Below are positions 1 to 15,964 of a stretch of DNA of 64,000 nucleotides, one piece after another. The notes below the pieces were generated by a model, which saw nothing but the letters and a program-made list of their open reading frames with translations, did not search any database and had not been told where the DNA came from. Source of the stretch: Lycium barbarum (taxonomy: Eukaryota; Streptophyta; Magnoliopsida; Solanales; Solanaceae). The number at the start of each line of letters is the position of its first letter. The first letter of the stretch is position 1. The translations under genes and the position numbers were made by a program. The stretch covers positions 114,452,376 to 114,516,375 of the forward strand of contig NC_083342.1 in assembly GCF_019175385.1 (NCBI RefSeq). Direction: 5' to 3'.

Positions 1-53
1 ACCTATTTTTGTCTAGGAGTTAGTATTTTCTTAAGGGGTGTGCAACTGGCTAA

Positions 54-1380
54 GTGGTTCAACGGTTCACTTCTCAGGGGAAGTCTTATTTCGAGGCTGC
101 TTGCGAGCTGAGTTGGTCGGATCTGGCAGATCAAGCCAAACTGGTATCGGCAAATTTGTTTTTTTCCTGTTGTCTTGTGGGCACCTTCAACGATCCCTAC
201 AACTCGAGCCCAAATCCGGAGGTTATTCAAAAATGGTTTCTGAGCTGGAAGATAACAGCTGGGTTGAGGGTCACTCCTATTTCTCACAACCAATTTCTTT
301 TCGAATTCCCGTCGAGGCAGGAGGCGGAGAGGGTAAAAATGGATGATTGGTTTTGGAATGGAAGAAGCCTTGCTCTAGAATGGTGGTCTCCGGTGGCCGG
401 AACTCAACTTGCAACACCAAAGTCTGCTTCCCGATGGGTGAGAGCTTTCGGAGTTCCATTGCATGTCTGGTTGGAGAAAACCATGAAATTCATCGGTGAT
501 TGTTGCGGTGGTTATGTGGATACTGATGAGGACATGAAGAAGAGGAATCATCTCTACTGGGCTCGTATTTGCATCACTGATTCTACCCAGGAGATTCCCA
601 GAAAGATCGATCTGAAATATGAGGATTGGACCTTTGAGATCTCCATTGTTGCCGATGCTGTTGCAAAAATCACAGCCTCAAGGAATGGGCCACAGGGGCA
701 GGTTATTGACCAGCGGTCCAAGACTATAGAGCCAGCATATGTCATGCCTGCAAAGTCAGAGTTTTTAAATTTTGAATCTCCTAGGGTTCTCTATTTCAGC
801 CCAACAGCAGGGTCAGGCCCAAACTTCAGTCCAGCCCAGAGTGGACCACTTATATTATTCCAGAAGGAAGAAAAGGAATAAAGCTCCCCTTATTAAGAAG
901 AGGCCACAATTACATGAATGGAAATCAAAAGGGCCGGCCCAAACCCTTTATCAGGAAACCCCTACTCTTTTTACAAAAGGGAAGGGCCCAGCTGAAATTT
1001 TCTATGCGGATTCAGTAGTGACGACTAGTCAATCTCTTGTCAAAACTGATCATGATGGTTCTATGGCAGATAATGACGATACAGATGATGAAGCGGAATA
1101 CTTGCAATCCTTCTCTCTTCTCACTCTCCCTTCTTTACACCCTGAATCTCACTTGCCCAATCCTCAGGGTTCTGATTTTTCCCCTTCCTCTGGAAGTGAT
1201 ACTTTGCAATTAACATGGGATGGGTATAATCACGATATACATCAGGATATTCATACTCCAACAGTAATTGAGATGTCGCACTGGACTAAAATAACCATGA
1301 CTAAAGCATGCAAGGCTTTTGGGGTGAATTCTTTAGGTTTCGAGCCTGAAATCTTCGATATGATCCTTAGAGAGCGGTGA
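54..1380 (+). pseudogene. LINE ORF1 (DUF4283-like), frameshifted
   Basis: The first open frame (54-881) reads as the DUF4283-type N-terminal domain typical of plant LINE ORF1 proteins, with the pattern FEFPSRQEAERV, then WFWNGRSLALEWWSP and then WVRAFGVPLHVW. The reading continues in another frame from 772 to 1380. That part has a basic, proline- and serine-rich stretch and ends in a segment containing KACKAFGVNSLGFE, a motif common at the end of these ORF1 proteins. The change of frame near 770-880 shows the gene is broken. No CCHC zinc knuckle was seen in the part read. Host function is not implied. Confidence 0.7.
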
Positions 1381-1399
1381 CTATCTAATGAACTTTCTT

Positions 1400-1802
1400 A
1401 TTTTAAATTTGAAAATATGTGGCTCCAGCAGGAAGGTTTTACTGACTTGGTAAAGCAGTGGTGGCAAGGCTACGTGGTTAATGGTTACAAACTCAAGCTG
1501 AAAAGAACAAATTATTGCATTTGAAAATGGAGATACAACAGTTAGCTAAGGCTGAAGAAACATCTTGGAGACAGAAATCAAGATGCCTGTGGTTGAAAGA
1601 AGGGGACAGAAATACTAAATACTTCCAAAGAGCTGCCAACTCTCATAGAAGTTACAACTGTATTGATAGGTTGAAGGTGGGGGACAACATCATTGATGAC
1701 AAAGTGCAAGTAAAAGATGCTATTCTTGACTTCTATCAGCAGTTGTATGCTGAGGATGAAGCTATAACCCAGAATCTTTTTTGGATTTTATTAGCTCCTT
1801 AG
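1400..1802 (+). pseudogene. LINE ORF2 fragment (endonuclease-RT linker)
   Basis: A reading around 1400-1470 gives [20 protein letters not shown], the conserved linker that follows the endonuclease in plant LINE ORF2. A second frame (1515-1802) gives the block SWRQKSRCLWLKEGDRNTKY followed by FQRAANSH and an IDRLKVGD-type motif, which usually comes just before the reverse transcriptase palm. The reading stops at about 1800, where the catalytic RT should begin, and passes into LINE-like 3' UTR. Endonuclease, RT active site and zf-RVT domains are all absent. This is a dead relic. Confidence 0.75.
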
Positions 1803-2079
1803 TCTTATGATGGATTCTTGGATTTGTCAGCTCTCTAGACTTATGATAGGTTTTTTGTTATCTTTGTATGAGCTGATATTTCCTCCTCTTTTGTAACTAT
1901 GCATCCCCTTGATGCCTTTGTGATTATAAAACACTTACATCATCAAAAAAAAAAAACACCCAAAGCCATCTCTAAGTTTAGAACTTCACACAAAGTAGTC
2001 TTTAATATAGAAGGTCTACTAAGTCCAGACAAATGTATCTCAAGAGATGTTTGGCTGGGAGTTCCCCTACCACAGCCGC

Positions 2080-2460
2080 ACCCTCTTTAGATGAAATTCG
2101 ATCACGGAAAGTTTCTCTTCATATCTGATCGGAAAGTTTCTTTCACGAGGTTGAGGAACTTCTCAGGGGACTCACAGCTATCGACCACTACACCAGTGAC
2201 TGAAGTATATTGAATGGGCCAGGATCCAAGTCATATCTCTCCCTCACAAAATCCTCAAATTTGTTGAGATCGAATTTGGAAGATCTATATGGCCATCCCT
2301 GTTCTGGTAGAATCACGCCCCATACACTCGAAAATTCCTTCTGGGTCAGCTTCACATATTGCAGCCAACAACGCCATCGAAGTTACCAAAAGCAAAGGTT
2401 TCGCTCAATTCAAGAAGCACGGGGAAGGCCTATTTCCATGAATTTTCAATAAACGGGACC
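2080..2460 (-). other. Unidentified coding-like fragment, probably decayed
   Basis: Between the LINE tail and exon 4 of the splicing-factor gene, the minus strand has a 57-codon open stretch (about 2194-2367) containing GWPYRSSKFDLNKFEDFVRE and then DLDPGPFNIL. A second frame just downstream (about 2108-2203) reads VTGVVVDSCESPEKFLNLVK. Together they look like one protein interrupted by a frameshift, but I do not recognise it. It does not resemble the missing C-terminus of the CRM gene. A plus-strand frame is also open here (2210-2452), so chance openness is possible. Confidence 0.3.
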
Positions 2461-2859
2461 CGCATGATCAGGCAATCTCTGACTGGAGATTTAAAATTCA
2501 AATTTCAGCATTCAAACCCCAATGGATACTAACCCAGGTCTTCTCTTACTGCAACCATAAATGAGCCCCATACCCCACCACATAAAAGTATAAAACCTAA
2601 ATCACATGCCCATCCTCTTCTAAATAATTGGGCCAAAAAGGTTTGGAGCTTTGGCAAAACAGGGTGCCTAGAATTCAACAAACATATTATCACTGCAAGT
2701 AATTCATTGTATTTAAAGAGAGACAGAAATTGCATCTCTTCTCGTAAATCATAGTATTCACAAGAAATATACAAGAAAAACTATCGCCATTAGTAGCAAA
2801 AAGTTAATCCACATGAACAAGTATAAGTCCAACACAATATAGAAGGAGAAAATTCTTAC

Positions 2860-5800
2860 CCTCAGCTTGCAGCCTATTTTCTTGTAATCACTCTTTGGAA
2901 GGCCTTTACAATCTATCCGAACTAGCTCCTCAGTGAGAAAAGCATCTCGTACCATCGGTACAAGACTGCCATAGTAACCATTTTTGGCTGCATAGTAGCA
3001 TAAACGTCAATATCAAATCTAGATGGCCTCACCAAGCACAGTTGACGAGAAAGAATACCTAGTTTTGTTAATGCAGGAACAGCTAATCCTCTTTTTCTCA
3101 TTTCCTTGGTTTCCTCGATACTCAAGCCATCAATAGTAGTTTTTATAAGCCTGGGATATACAGGCTCGTGAGGTTTCCATAGCATTAAGGGGATAACAGG
3201 CCTCTTCTTGGGATGATAATTCCTTCCTCTGTAGAGCACAAGTAAACCACCATGTCTGTGGATGATTTTACCAAATGTCTTATCCTAGAAGACATACAAG
3301 AACCCATATTACTGATCAAAGACACAGTAAAACATAAAAAAGAAATTCAAAATTGAGCAAAGCCTATTTTAGAGGATAAAGCCCCTGAATGAAGTAAATA
3401 GATGCCACTTCAAGCAACTTAATTCTGAAGAATGACAATAATAAGATGGGATTAAGAAGCAAATGAAGTGGATGTGATTGAATTTGAAGGATGGAGATAC
3501 CTCCAACTGAGTGCAAACATTCTTCATATCAACTGTAGGCACACCCATGCATTTTATTCTTACAGCTTCAGCATGTTTCCAGTTGTTATGAATATCATTC
3601 AACATGTTATGCGTTAAACCATCTCTCCCTGCAAAACAAAAGATGATGGAAATCAGCAAGCAGACATTCGGATAATGTGCTACTATGATTGCTTATGTCA
3701 TGTGATATTCAACATATTTCTCAATAAAGTAGGGAAGGAAAAACGTGTTTGATCTCATTACAAGGCTAAAACCCTAATACCAAATGGAGGCATGGAGCAC
3801 ATCACATCACTAAATTTCCCAGTCCAAGACAGTAAAACTTTAATGCAGAAAACAGAAGTCAAGCATGCTTTGCATTATAAAAGAACACAAGATGTTCTGT
3901 TGTTCCACATCACTAAGTTTTCTCAGTCCATGACAGTAAATTTCAACGCTAATAACAGAAGTCAAGCATGGTTGCATTCTAAAAGAACACCATGATGTAA
4001 TGTGTAACAAGCAGTTGTATACGAGAAGTCAAGAACTAAGGACAACTTGGTTACTGATAGGATTATGCGTAGTACCTATATTAATAAATGTTTCACCAAA
4101 TGCCCTCTCTAAAATATTAGGCAATTCATAGCTTTTCAGAGCTGCTCTATGTTTTCCTTAAAAAAAACATTACTCACAAAAAAAACCTTAGGTGATTACT
4201 ATTTAAAATGTCCACCCATATAGGATTAAAATTTAATCCTAATAACACATTTGATTCATCCTTTTTTTTTCCTCCCTTTCTTCAAGCTAGATACACGGTG
4301 AGCTGATTTCTATGTAATACATTTTTATATGCATCTAGATGTCACAGTACTACAGCCAAAATAATATCAACATTGATTTCTTTGAATAACCTAATTATGT
4401 ATGCTTGGCAAATGAGTTTCACACAGTCGTTTAGATTGTAAAATACATCTTCACGACAAGAACAAAAGGCAAATAAAAATAAGAAGTTAATAGAATACCC
4501 CTGAATTGTCAAACTTCCCAACATCATTGTGAAATAATGTTAATTTTCAAGTCATACATGTACCATCATGGCACTTCAATAAAGAGATCATACCAAATCC
4601 AGCTGAGTACCATCTTTAAGTCAGCAAACCAGCCCAATCTTTATGCAGAACTTCACTTTCACTTAACACAATTACAGTATGCAATGATGTAAAGCAATAC
4701 CACAAAGGTCTTTGACATCTGTACCGTGGCATAAGCCAAGATAGTGGCATAGCGCAAAGGCAAAGTACCAATCTTTACTTTCTCAATTCCACTTAAATAC
4801 TTTAAAAAATTGCAATACCACACAATATCAGTGAAAGACAAGAAATAAAAGCTCATCTCATCCAACACCACTACCAAACCTTTGGGTCTAATAAAAAAAA
4901 AAAGATCAGTTAATCACCTAAACCTCAATCCTAAACTAGCTGAAATCAACAACAACAAAGACACCCAGTGAAATCCCACAAGTGGGGTTTGGGCAGACCT
5001 TACCCCTACCTTGAGAGGCAAAGAGGTTGATTCCGCTAGACCCTTAGCTCAAGGAAAAGCATTTCAAAGCAGCTTGGAAAAAGAAATACGGAAGTGAATA
5101 AGCCAGGGCAAATAATAAGGAAAGCATGACAAACCGTTCTAAAAAAAACAATAACAGCAACAAATATAATACTCCCTCCGTCCCAATTTAAGTATCTTAG
5201 TTTGACTAGGCATAAAGTTTAAGAAATAAAAAGAGACTTTTGAATCTTATAGCCCTCAATTAAAGTGTGTCTAACATACTAAAATGTCCTTTGAAACTTG
5301 TGACATTACACTTGGCACGTAGAATGTTTGAATTGTTATATAGAAAAAGGAACTCTTTTTGGGACAGACCAATTAAACTAGGATGGAGGGAGTAAGAAAC
5401 AACAGACAGTAACAGAAATCGAAGAAATGATGAATCAATCAATCAACATGCCAATAAGAGAAATAAGTTGTCTAATCACAAAAGAAACGATTTTTTTAAA
5501 TACCCAAATTGACTTGGCGCTTGGTTTTATGCCTCTGGGACCTTTCAACAAGTGCTTTCCTCTCCGCATTCGTCAAACTCTCTCCTTGAATCCTCTCTCT
5601 CTCAACCCTTCTCTTCTCTTCCACCATTTTCTCATCTTCAGGGGACCCCACTTTAGGGTCAACAACAGGTGCGCACACACCAGTCCACACTCTATCCAAC
5701 TTTCCAGGCCCGAAAGGTGAGTACTTGGGCTCTCGAAGCCCAATGGGCCGAACATCCGTACTGCTCTCAGTGTAACTGAAACGGAAGTCGAAGGGGAGTT

Positions 5801-6062
5801 TGGACTGAACCGGTTTCGAACCGGTCCGGTCTAGTGAGGATGGGGGGCGGTAACGGGGTTTGGGCTGCTTGTTGGGTTGGGTGGGGTTAGGGTTTTGGGG
5901 TTTGAGGGAAGGTGGGGGTATGAAGGAGTATTTTGAATACAGGTTTGAGGAAGTGTTGGGGGTGGCGGCAGTGGCTAAGAGGTGGCGCGTGGCGGAGGAG
6001 AGGTGGCGCGTGGAGGAGAGTGAGGGGATTTGGTTTTTGTGGCGGGAGAAGAAGCGGAGCAT
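2860..6062 (-). CDS. mCSF1: Mitochondrial CAF-like splicing factor, CRM domain (last exon not in window)
   Basis: A nuclear-encoded group II intron splicing factor resembling the mitochondrial CRS2-associated-factor-like proteins (Arabidopsis mCSF1 type). Coding exons, minus strand: 6062-5504, 3628-3501, 3284-3059, 2987-2860, all with GT-AG borders and matching phase, giving 347 codons. The N-terminus is rich in Arg, Ser and Ala with almost no acidic residues ([17 protein letters not shown]), as expected for a mitochondrial presequence, followed by a Pro-rich stretch. CRM-domain blocks follow: [20 protein letters not shown], then VLYRGRNY, then a second partial repeat with [20 protein letters not shown]. 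Family proteins continue with a strand that ends the second CRM repeat. I could not find it in the 2.86 kb left to the window edge, so the terminal exon is lost or lies outside. The start is the first ATG of the long exon. Confidence 0.85.
3804..3998. repeat. Two-copy tandem duplication, ~103-bp unit, in intron 1 of the CRM gene
   Basis: Two diverged copies of a ~103-bp segment lie head to tail (3804-3906 and 3907-3998). Shared blocks include acatcacta, cagaagtcaagcatg and aaaagaacac in the same order. There are many substitutions, so the duplication is not recent. No coding content was seen. Confidence 0.75.
4946..5160 (-). mobile_element. SINE with (TTG)n tail, diverged copy
   Basis: Read on the minus strand, this ends in a TTG-rich tail (plus-strand atcaacaacaacaaag at 4945). 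Upstream is the conserved 3' module with cacttgtgggatttcactgg and ggtaggggtaaggtctg. The same module occurs at 35460-35727, where its target-site duplication fixes the ends, and inside the composite SINE at 60.2-60.4 kb. It lies in intron 1 of the CRM gene. The 5' boundary is approximate. It resembles TS/SolS-type SINEs of Solanaceae, by recognition only. Confidence 0.65.
5172..5392. mobile_element. Stowaway-like MITE
   Basis: A 221-bp element starts with ctccctccgtcccaattta and ends with the inverse ggatggagggag. It is flanked by TA on both sides (5170-5171 and 5393-5394), as expected for Tc1/mariner-type Stowaway MITEs. It has no coding capacity and sits in intron 1 of the CRM gene, about 110 bp from exon 1. 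Confidence 0.85.
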
Positions 6063-9000
6063 TGTGACGGGGCAATGGAATTCGGGTAAATTTCCCTCCC
6101 AATATAGGTGAGGTGTTCAGTTTTCTGCTCAAAGCATCAAATGGAGTTTGGAGCTTTTAAATTTAAGGAAAAATTACCTACTTGGCAAATATTTAGATTG
6201 TATTTTAGTATTTACAATACTCAAATTTCTTTATAACAGCATTGTTGAATTCAAAAAAATTTAGCTGTTATAGGGAATGACTATTATACACCTATAACAA
6301 TATTAACATTTAAAAATTTATTCTCTGTTCTAGGCAAAAAAAAAATACATAAAATCTAATTTTTATTTTTAATTGTTAAATCCTAAGCTTAATCACACTT
6401 TGTATAGTGAAAGAAAATTGTTTAATAACGAAAATATACATATTCATATGATGTTTTTTTAATTATAAATAGTGTATTAAATGATCAAATATCTAGTCAA
6501 AATCTCTACACTTATTATTGGTAATCATAAATATTTTATTTTTACAAAGATGGTTAATTATTATATTACCAAAAAAATAAATAGCTATTTTTTAGGGGGT
6601 AATTTTACAAAGAGTATACTATTATAAAGTTGGTTGTTGCTGTAATCGGTGAAATGTTGTTATAGAAAAATAAAATATAACATAAAAAATTGGTTTAAAA
6701 AAAATTGTTGTTATAGAGAGATATTGTTACATGCGGGTGTCATATAAAGAGGTCTGACTGTATATGTAGCTATAGTGTCAAAAGGATTGTGAGAGATAAC
6801 AATATTTTGGGTTTTGTAGCAAATACACAATTCACACGCGTAATTGTATGCATTGATACATTATGCGTCGATACAGCTTTTTCGCGCGATTTCACCTGAT
6901 ACAGTATGCGCTGATACGATTGACGTCCGCTTGATACAATTAATACCCTCTTGATACCCGCCACCTGTACAACTTTTCGGCATGATACAATGACTATAGC
7001 TACATTTCGTAATACGCAAACTGTAGGTTCATTCATATTAATGTTCTAAACTATAGCTATTTATGAAAATATCTCTTTAATTAACAATTAGGACAAACAG
7101 AAATCGTTTTTCATAAAGAAGATTGCTAAAAGAGTGGAGAACAAATTTAGCCAAATTAATCTTGGCATAATAATTAACGGGTTAATTTACCCAAATATTA
7201 GAATGTGAGTTTTACGAGATATGAGTTAATTTTGAATTCTTGATTTTGACTAATTGCTAGTCTAAATTATAGGTACATATATTCTTTGTTTTTCACCTCT
7301 TAAAACAAAGTACTAGTAAAATTTAATTTGTATGCTTGCACTCAAATGGGCAATGGAAAATATTCCTCATATTTAGTTGTCATTTTCTTTCTTCCTGGTA
7401 GAGTTCCATAGCTCTGAACATATATAAATATTCCTTGCAAATTCAATTTCATTTATGTATATATTCATTTCAATTTTGTGTCCCATAACTAGAGGTCTAG
7501 GTTCTGAGCTTTGAGTATGAAAAAATTCTTGATAGAGAGCACTTTTCACGAATGGGCCTCCAATGCGGGTATAAACACCGGATGACAAACCAAAAAAATT
7601 ACTATTTTAGTTTCGTGTTAACCTATGGAAATAGAAGCAATGTGATCGCTTTGGGTATACAGTTATGGACATCAAAGCCATTCTACACTCCCATCAAATA
7701 AGTGTCGTCCAGAGTATGGAGTCCAAACTTTTGTAAGTACTAACAGTTACAGCTAGCACAACAGTAGAAATTGTCATATTCTTGTAGTAATATTCAAAAT
7801 GATTCTTTTTGTCCAAAGTTTATCCAACCAAACCTAGAGTACAAATCTATGGTGGAAGTTCGCACTCAAGTATATTTTTCCATTAAGCTTAATCAAGCAA
7901 GTCCATATTTACATAGGCAGAGTCAACCTTCTAGTCAGATAGCTTATGATAATTTTTTTCTACTTATAATTGACCACAACTAGCTTGAGATTTAGACATA
8001 GAAAATAAATTCGACATATTTATATTTTCAAAAATTACTTGTCATCTAGACAGCCAGAGTTGATTAAGAGTTTAGTGGGTAATATTTGCTTTAAGGAAAA
8101 GTTAAAAGGGTGTAAAGAGGAGTAGTCCGTTTCTTGAATGCAAAAGCCAAGTAGCCTTCCTAACTTTCTCTTTACAAACCGTAATTTATAAGGCTATTTT
8201 TGAAAATGAAAAACTTTGGAACTGGTACCACTAAGAAAAATAAAATTTCATTAATTGTGGGCTGAGAAAGCAATACAAAATAACAAAAATAAAGAAAGCT
8301 CTAAGTTAACGAAAAAGAAAAGAAAGTAAAGAAAAATGTTGGGAGATATCATTCTATGCTGTCTCAATCTTTTTTCCTTATTAGGAGTCAATTTGATCTC
8401 AATTTTCCTGTCTGGTCAGATAAGGACTAATCAATCTTCTTGGAAAACAAAATTAGGTGTGATAAATTCATTAGACGTCGATGAATTTGGATTCATTATG
8501 AAAACTGCATAAGCTGATCATATAACTAACTTTTAAGTACTCTTGAATGATCTAAATACCTCAACAATTAATGGGAAAAGTCCTAAAGATTAACAATAAA
8601 GTGAACAAAAAATTAATCTTAAAATATGTGTATATCAAATTGGCTGCCCTTGGATAATGGGATACTCTCACAACAAAAGATTTAAAAGTCAGATAAAAAT
8701 CATTTTAAACTTCAAGCTTTTTAACTTTGCCACTAATGGAAACAAAGTAAAAGACTTGCATTTAAGTCCAAGCTACCTAGAGGCTTCCTCATGTAATGGC
8801 TTTTGGATATCAGCCGCATCTTTCCATGCAATACAATTACAATTACAATATAATCTATCTCATGGATATTATTCTTTTGTATCATTGTATAGAAATGCTT
8901 CAAGATTTCAATTAACTAAATGAATACTAACCTTCTGAAAAGCCAACCTAACCCCCCCCCCCCACCCCACCCCAACAACAACAACAACCCAAAAAGAGAA

Positions 9001-9651
9001 AAAAAAAGAAAAAAAGAAGAGTAATATGTAAACTTAGTGCTACTGTGCTAGTCTAGCTACTTTCACCAGTTGATTTATTCTATGTGTGTTTTGTTTACTA
9101 CCATTGCTGTTGCTTCCAGTAATCATTGAGCATATTGTATTATGGAAGCGAATGCAGTTTCTAGAGTCAGTGGGTTCGAAATAAATATTTGAGTCGAAAG
9201 TAATGACTCAGTTGAACCCGTAGAACCTGCTCTGGATCTGTCACTGAATTTATCGAGATACTGGTATGGTGGCATGCTAATGTTAGGCATAATGCATCTC
9301 TAAGACTCTAACTAGTTCAGCTCTACTCAGTCCTTCTACAAAGTAACTAACAAATAGAATCAACAACTAGAAGGGAAAAAAAAAAAAAACTAGAACAAAA
9401 TGTTACCTTTCTTTCTCAAAAAAGATGCACATAATAATCAACCTATCTCTATCCATCTTTCTTCTAAGACAACCAATGAAAATCCTCAAAATGAAGTTAA
9501 GTTAAAGTATCTTTCAGATCATCTTTCTTCTCATTAATTGCTAATATCATTGTATCTAATACTCTGTATCATCCTGGATTTTTTTTCTACCTTTGCATGA
9601 CACCTAACCTTCCATATTATTATTGACACAAATATTTTGTGTCTTGTGAAA
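6063..9651. other. Intergenic: back-to-back 5' flanks of the CRM gene and the XSP1-like subtilase
   Basis: No gene is supported here. About 6220-6760 is an AT-rich element with inverted ends containing ttataacag and ttgttatag, probably a MITE. It is followed by the GATACA-rich block described separately. A relic of a widespread Solanaceae repeat (gagagcacttttcacgaatgggcc) sits near 7535, and another repeat-like piece at about 9158-9248. There is a 12-base C run at 8952-8963. No clear TATA box could be assigned to the subtilase start at 9652. Confidence 0.6.
6762..7001. repeat. GATACA-rich interspersed block with short inverted ends
   Basis: The hexamer gatac(a/g) or a close variant recurs about nine times between about 6850 and 6990, spaced irregularly by 8-25 bases with CG-containing spacers (tgcgtcgatacag, gcgctgatacg). 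The block is bounded by gtagctatag on the left (about 6766) and ctatagctac on the right (about 6992), which are inverse complements. This suggests a small inverted-repeat transposable element. No target duplication was established. Confidence 0.55.
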
Positions 9652-13552
<3,901 letters not shown>

Positions 13553-14548
13553 TTGCTAATATGATAGCCTCCAAGGAATATGATACAGAAGAGGCACAAA
13601 AGAACATCAAGAAATAGAGATGATTGATGAAATTAATTTATGTACAGGTGAAGGCAGGGTAGGGGTGCACAAGAATTGAATTTGAAGAACAACAGAATGT
13701 TACATCTGTGAATAAATAATCTACATGTATATTCATTTCATATACTTAATTAATTTATCAGCACTTCTACAACATTATACTCCTAGTTACTAATGACTTC
13801 AAGAAATAAGTCCGTGTCAAAATTTCATTCAACCAGTTTGTGATTTCCTTAAAGGATATAATAGACAATTTGAAGTTGTACCTGATCCCTTTCCTACAAT
13901 AAATCTTGTATCTATACAAGACCTGAATAAATGAATATAGAAAGTTCGTATAGCCGACTCCGATTGAGTATATATTAAGAGATACTCCCTCCATCGCAAA
14001 ATACTTATAAACTACGTGAACTTTGACTAACTTTTTTAGATGTGTTTTTCCATCATATATTGATATGAGAATATTGCAACTTAAAGTACTTTTCGTATAA
14101 TTTTTCAATATTCTAATTTTAATTATAAAATATTGAATTAATTTAATCTAAGTTAGCTCCGAATATTAGTCCACTTGACTTTCGGAAAGCGAACATGACA
14201 AGTAACTAATCAAACCAATTATGGACTTATACTCAACTTTTCCACATCCCCCTCCCAACAATCTCAACAAAAATAAATGGACGGACCCAAAAAAAAAAAA
14301 AGGATGAGAGCAATTGCACAGCTGATAGGCCACCACAACCAATACTGAATTTTGAACATTAATCCAATTCTATGCTTTTCTTTGCTCAGCACATCTTTTG
14401 AACGCAACAAAGTTTGTGTAGATTCTTTTCAGCATAAAAGAATGGGAATATTTCTAAGTGGCCTGAACAGAATGATTGTGTCCAAATGCGCAACACTAAA
14501 CAAGCTAGCCCACTATGGTGTCTAGTGCTAGGTATCATCTATACGCTA

Positions 14549-14775
14549 CTCCTTCCGTCCCAATTTATATAATGTAATTTGACTAGACATGAAGTTTAAA
14601 AAGTAACTTTTTAATCTTGTAATCTAAAACAAGCTAAAGATATTTATGTGGTTATAGATATCTCGTTAAGCATAAAAAATAAAGTTAAAAGTTAAATTGT
14701 TGCCAAATAAAAAAAAATGTCATTCTTTTTGGTGACTAAAAAGGAAAGTGTGTTTTATAGAAAAGGAAAGTGGAG
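14549..14775. mobile_element. Stowaway-like MITE
   Basis: It starts with ctccttccgtcccaattta after TA (14547-14548) and ends with ggaaagtggag before TA (14776-14777). The inner blocks (tttgactagacatgaagttt) match the MITEs at 5172 and 51589. It is AT-rich and non-coding. Confidence 0.75.
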
Positions 14776-15775
14776 TATTTTATAGTAAAATTTACCTATA
14801 TACACTGACAGTGTAAAAGAATTTTTACATTCTCACACTATGAAAAGATAACTACGAGTAACTGCCCATAATAAATGAAACTAATAACCTGAGAAATAAG
14901 GTAGACTGCCTGTTAGAACTAACAAAAGTACGCTGACAATGTTGTAAAAATTCATTACACTAGTTTATACATGTAATTCATTACACTAGTATATACAGCA
15001 TATAATTAGTTAGTACTTTCTTTACGGATATTCCCTCGATGAGCTATAATTTTGGTCCCCAGGAAAGTCAGAAAGGGTGACATGCTTTGGCACCGGTGTA
15101 GTGCAAGAAAAGTGCCAAAGATAGCATGCAAATGATGAAAACAAAAGCAGGGTTAGGTTTAGGTGCACAAACAAAATTATGGTCCAAAAATCAAGACACT
15201 TCTTTTCATTTTGGCAGCACTCAAATTTTCAACTCCAGAGTAACCGAACAAGCATGCGTTAATTTTGTACTTTATCCTACTACCTTTTTCGGTGCCAAAA
15301 GGCCAATCTACCAAGCCATGGGAGGTTTGCATTAGGCATATAATAAGAATAATCACCATGGTGATTAGGCAACTTTCTATTTATCTTTTAGCATTAGCTA
15401 ATAACAGCTAGTGGGTGTTAGAAGGCTAATTTCTCTAATATAAGAAGAAAGGGTAGTCCTAACGTGTTTACAAGATCTCTATGCTAGAATCGGTGGCGGA
15501 GCTAAAAATCAAAACAAGGGGATTAAAATAAATTCTTATTTGAAGGTGATAGAATACCGTAGAGTTCACACTTAATTTTGAAGAAATCTTCCTCTGATTG
15601 GGCTGAACCATGCGATCATCAAAAGTTAATTAACAGCTTGTTTGGTTGGTTGTTACCGATCATTTCATAATGTATATTATGTGGAGTATATTATTTTGTG
15701 AAAAAATTGGCTGTTTAACTGTGACTGGACCCACTAAACGGTTAGCATAGAAAATTAGAAGGAATGCATGTATGG

Positions 15776-15964
15776 GGCGGATGCAACATTAAGTTACTAG
15801 GTTCAATTGAACCCAATACTTTTAATGCGGAGCATAGATATATGTGTAAAAACTTAAATAAATTGTTGCAAATGGTAGATATGAACTCATAACTTTAAAT
15901 TCTAATCAATATCAAGAATATTAAAAGTTGAACCTCTAAAGCTTAAATTCTGAATTCGTCTATG
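15776..15964. mobile_element. Small inverted-end repeat, MITE-like
   Basis: It begins near gggcggatgcaacatt and ends with ctgaattcgtctatgc, with weakly inverse ends, and contains ggttcaattgaacccaat, a perfect palindrome over its core. Related fragments with cggattcagaattt occur at about 17872 and 23755. This is a common Solanaceae dispersed repeat type. The class is uncertain. Confidence 0.5.

Larger units (their letters stand above)
1..1960 (+). mobile_element. Non-LTR retrotransposon (LINE), internally deleted, 5' end outside window
   Basis: A plant LINE remnant runs in from the left edge and ends in a poly-A run at about 1948-1958. It carries an ORF1-like region (54-1380), then a short piece of the ORF2 linker between endonuclease and reverse transcriptase (about 1400-1780), then what looks like LINE 3' UTR. 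The endonuclease domain and the whole catalytic reverse transcriptase are missing, so at least two internal deletions have occurred. The A tail on the plus strand sets its orientation. The family assignment rests on protein resemblance to plant LINE ORF1 and ORF2. The element cannot move by itself. Confidence 0.8.

Noticed and set aside
3792..3995. 67-codon open frame in intron 1 of the CRM gene
   Set aside because: It overlaps a diverged tandem duplication and is antisense to the gene. No protein similarity was recognised.
15126..15335. Small open frame between the subtilase genes
   Set aside because: It shows no recognisable motif, no splice context, and lies in repeat-rich intergenic DNA.
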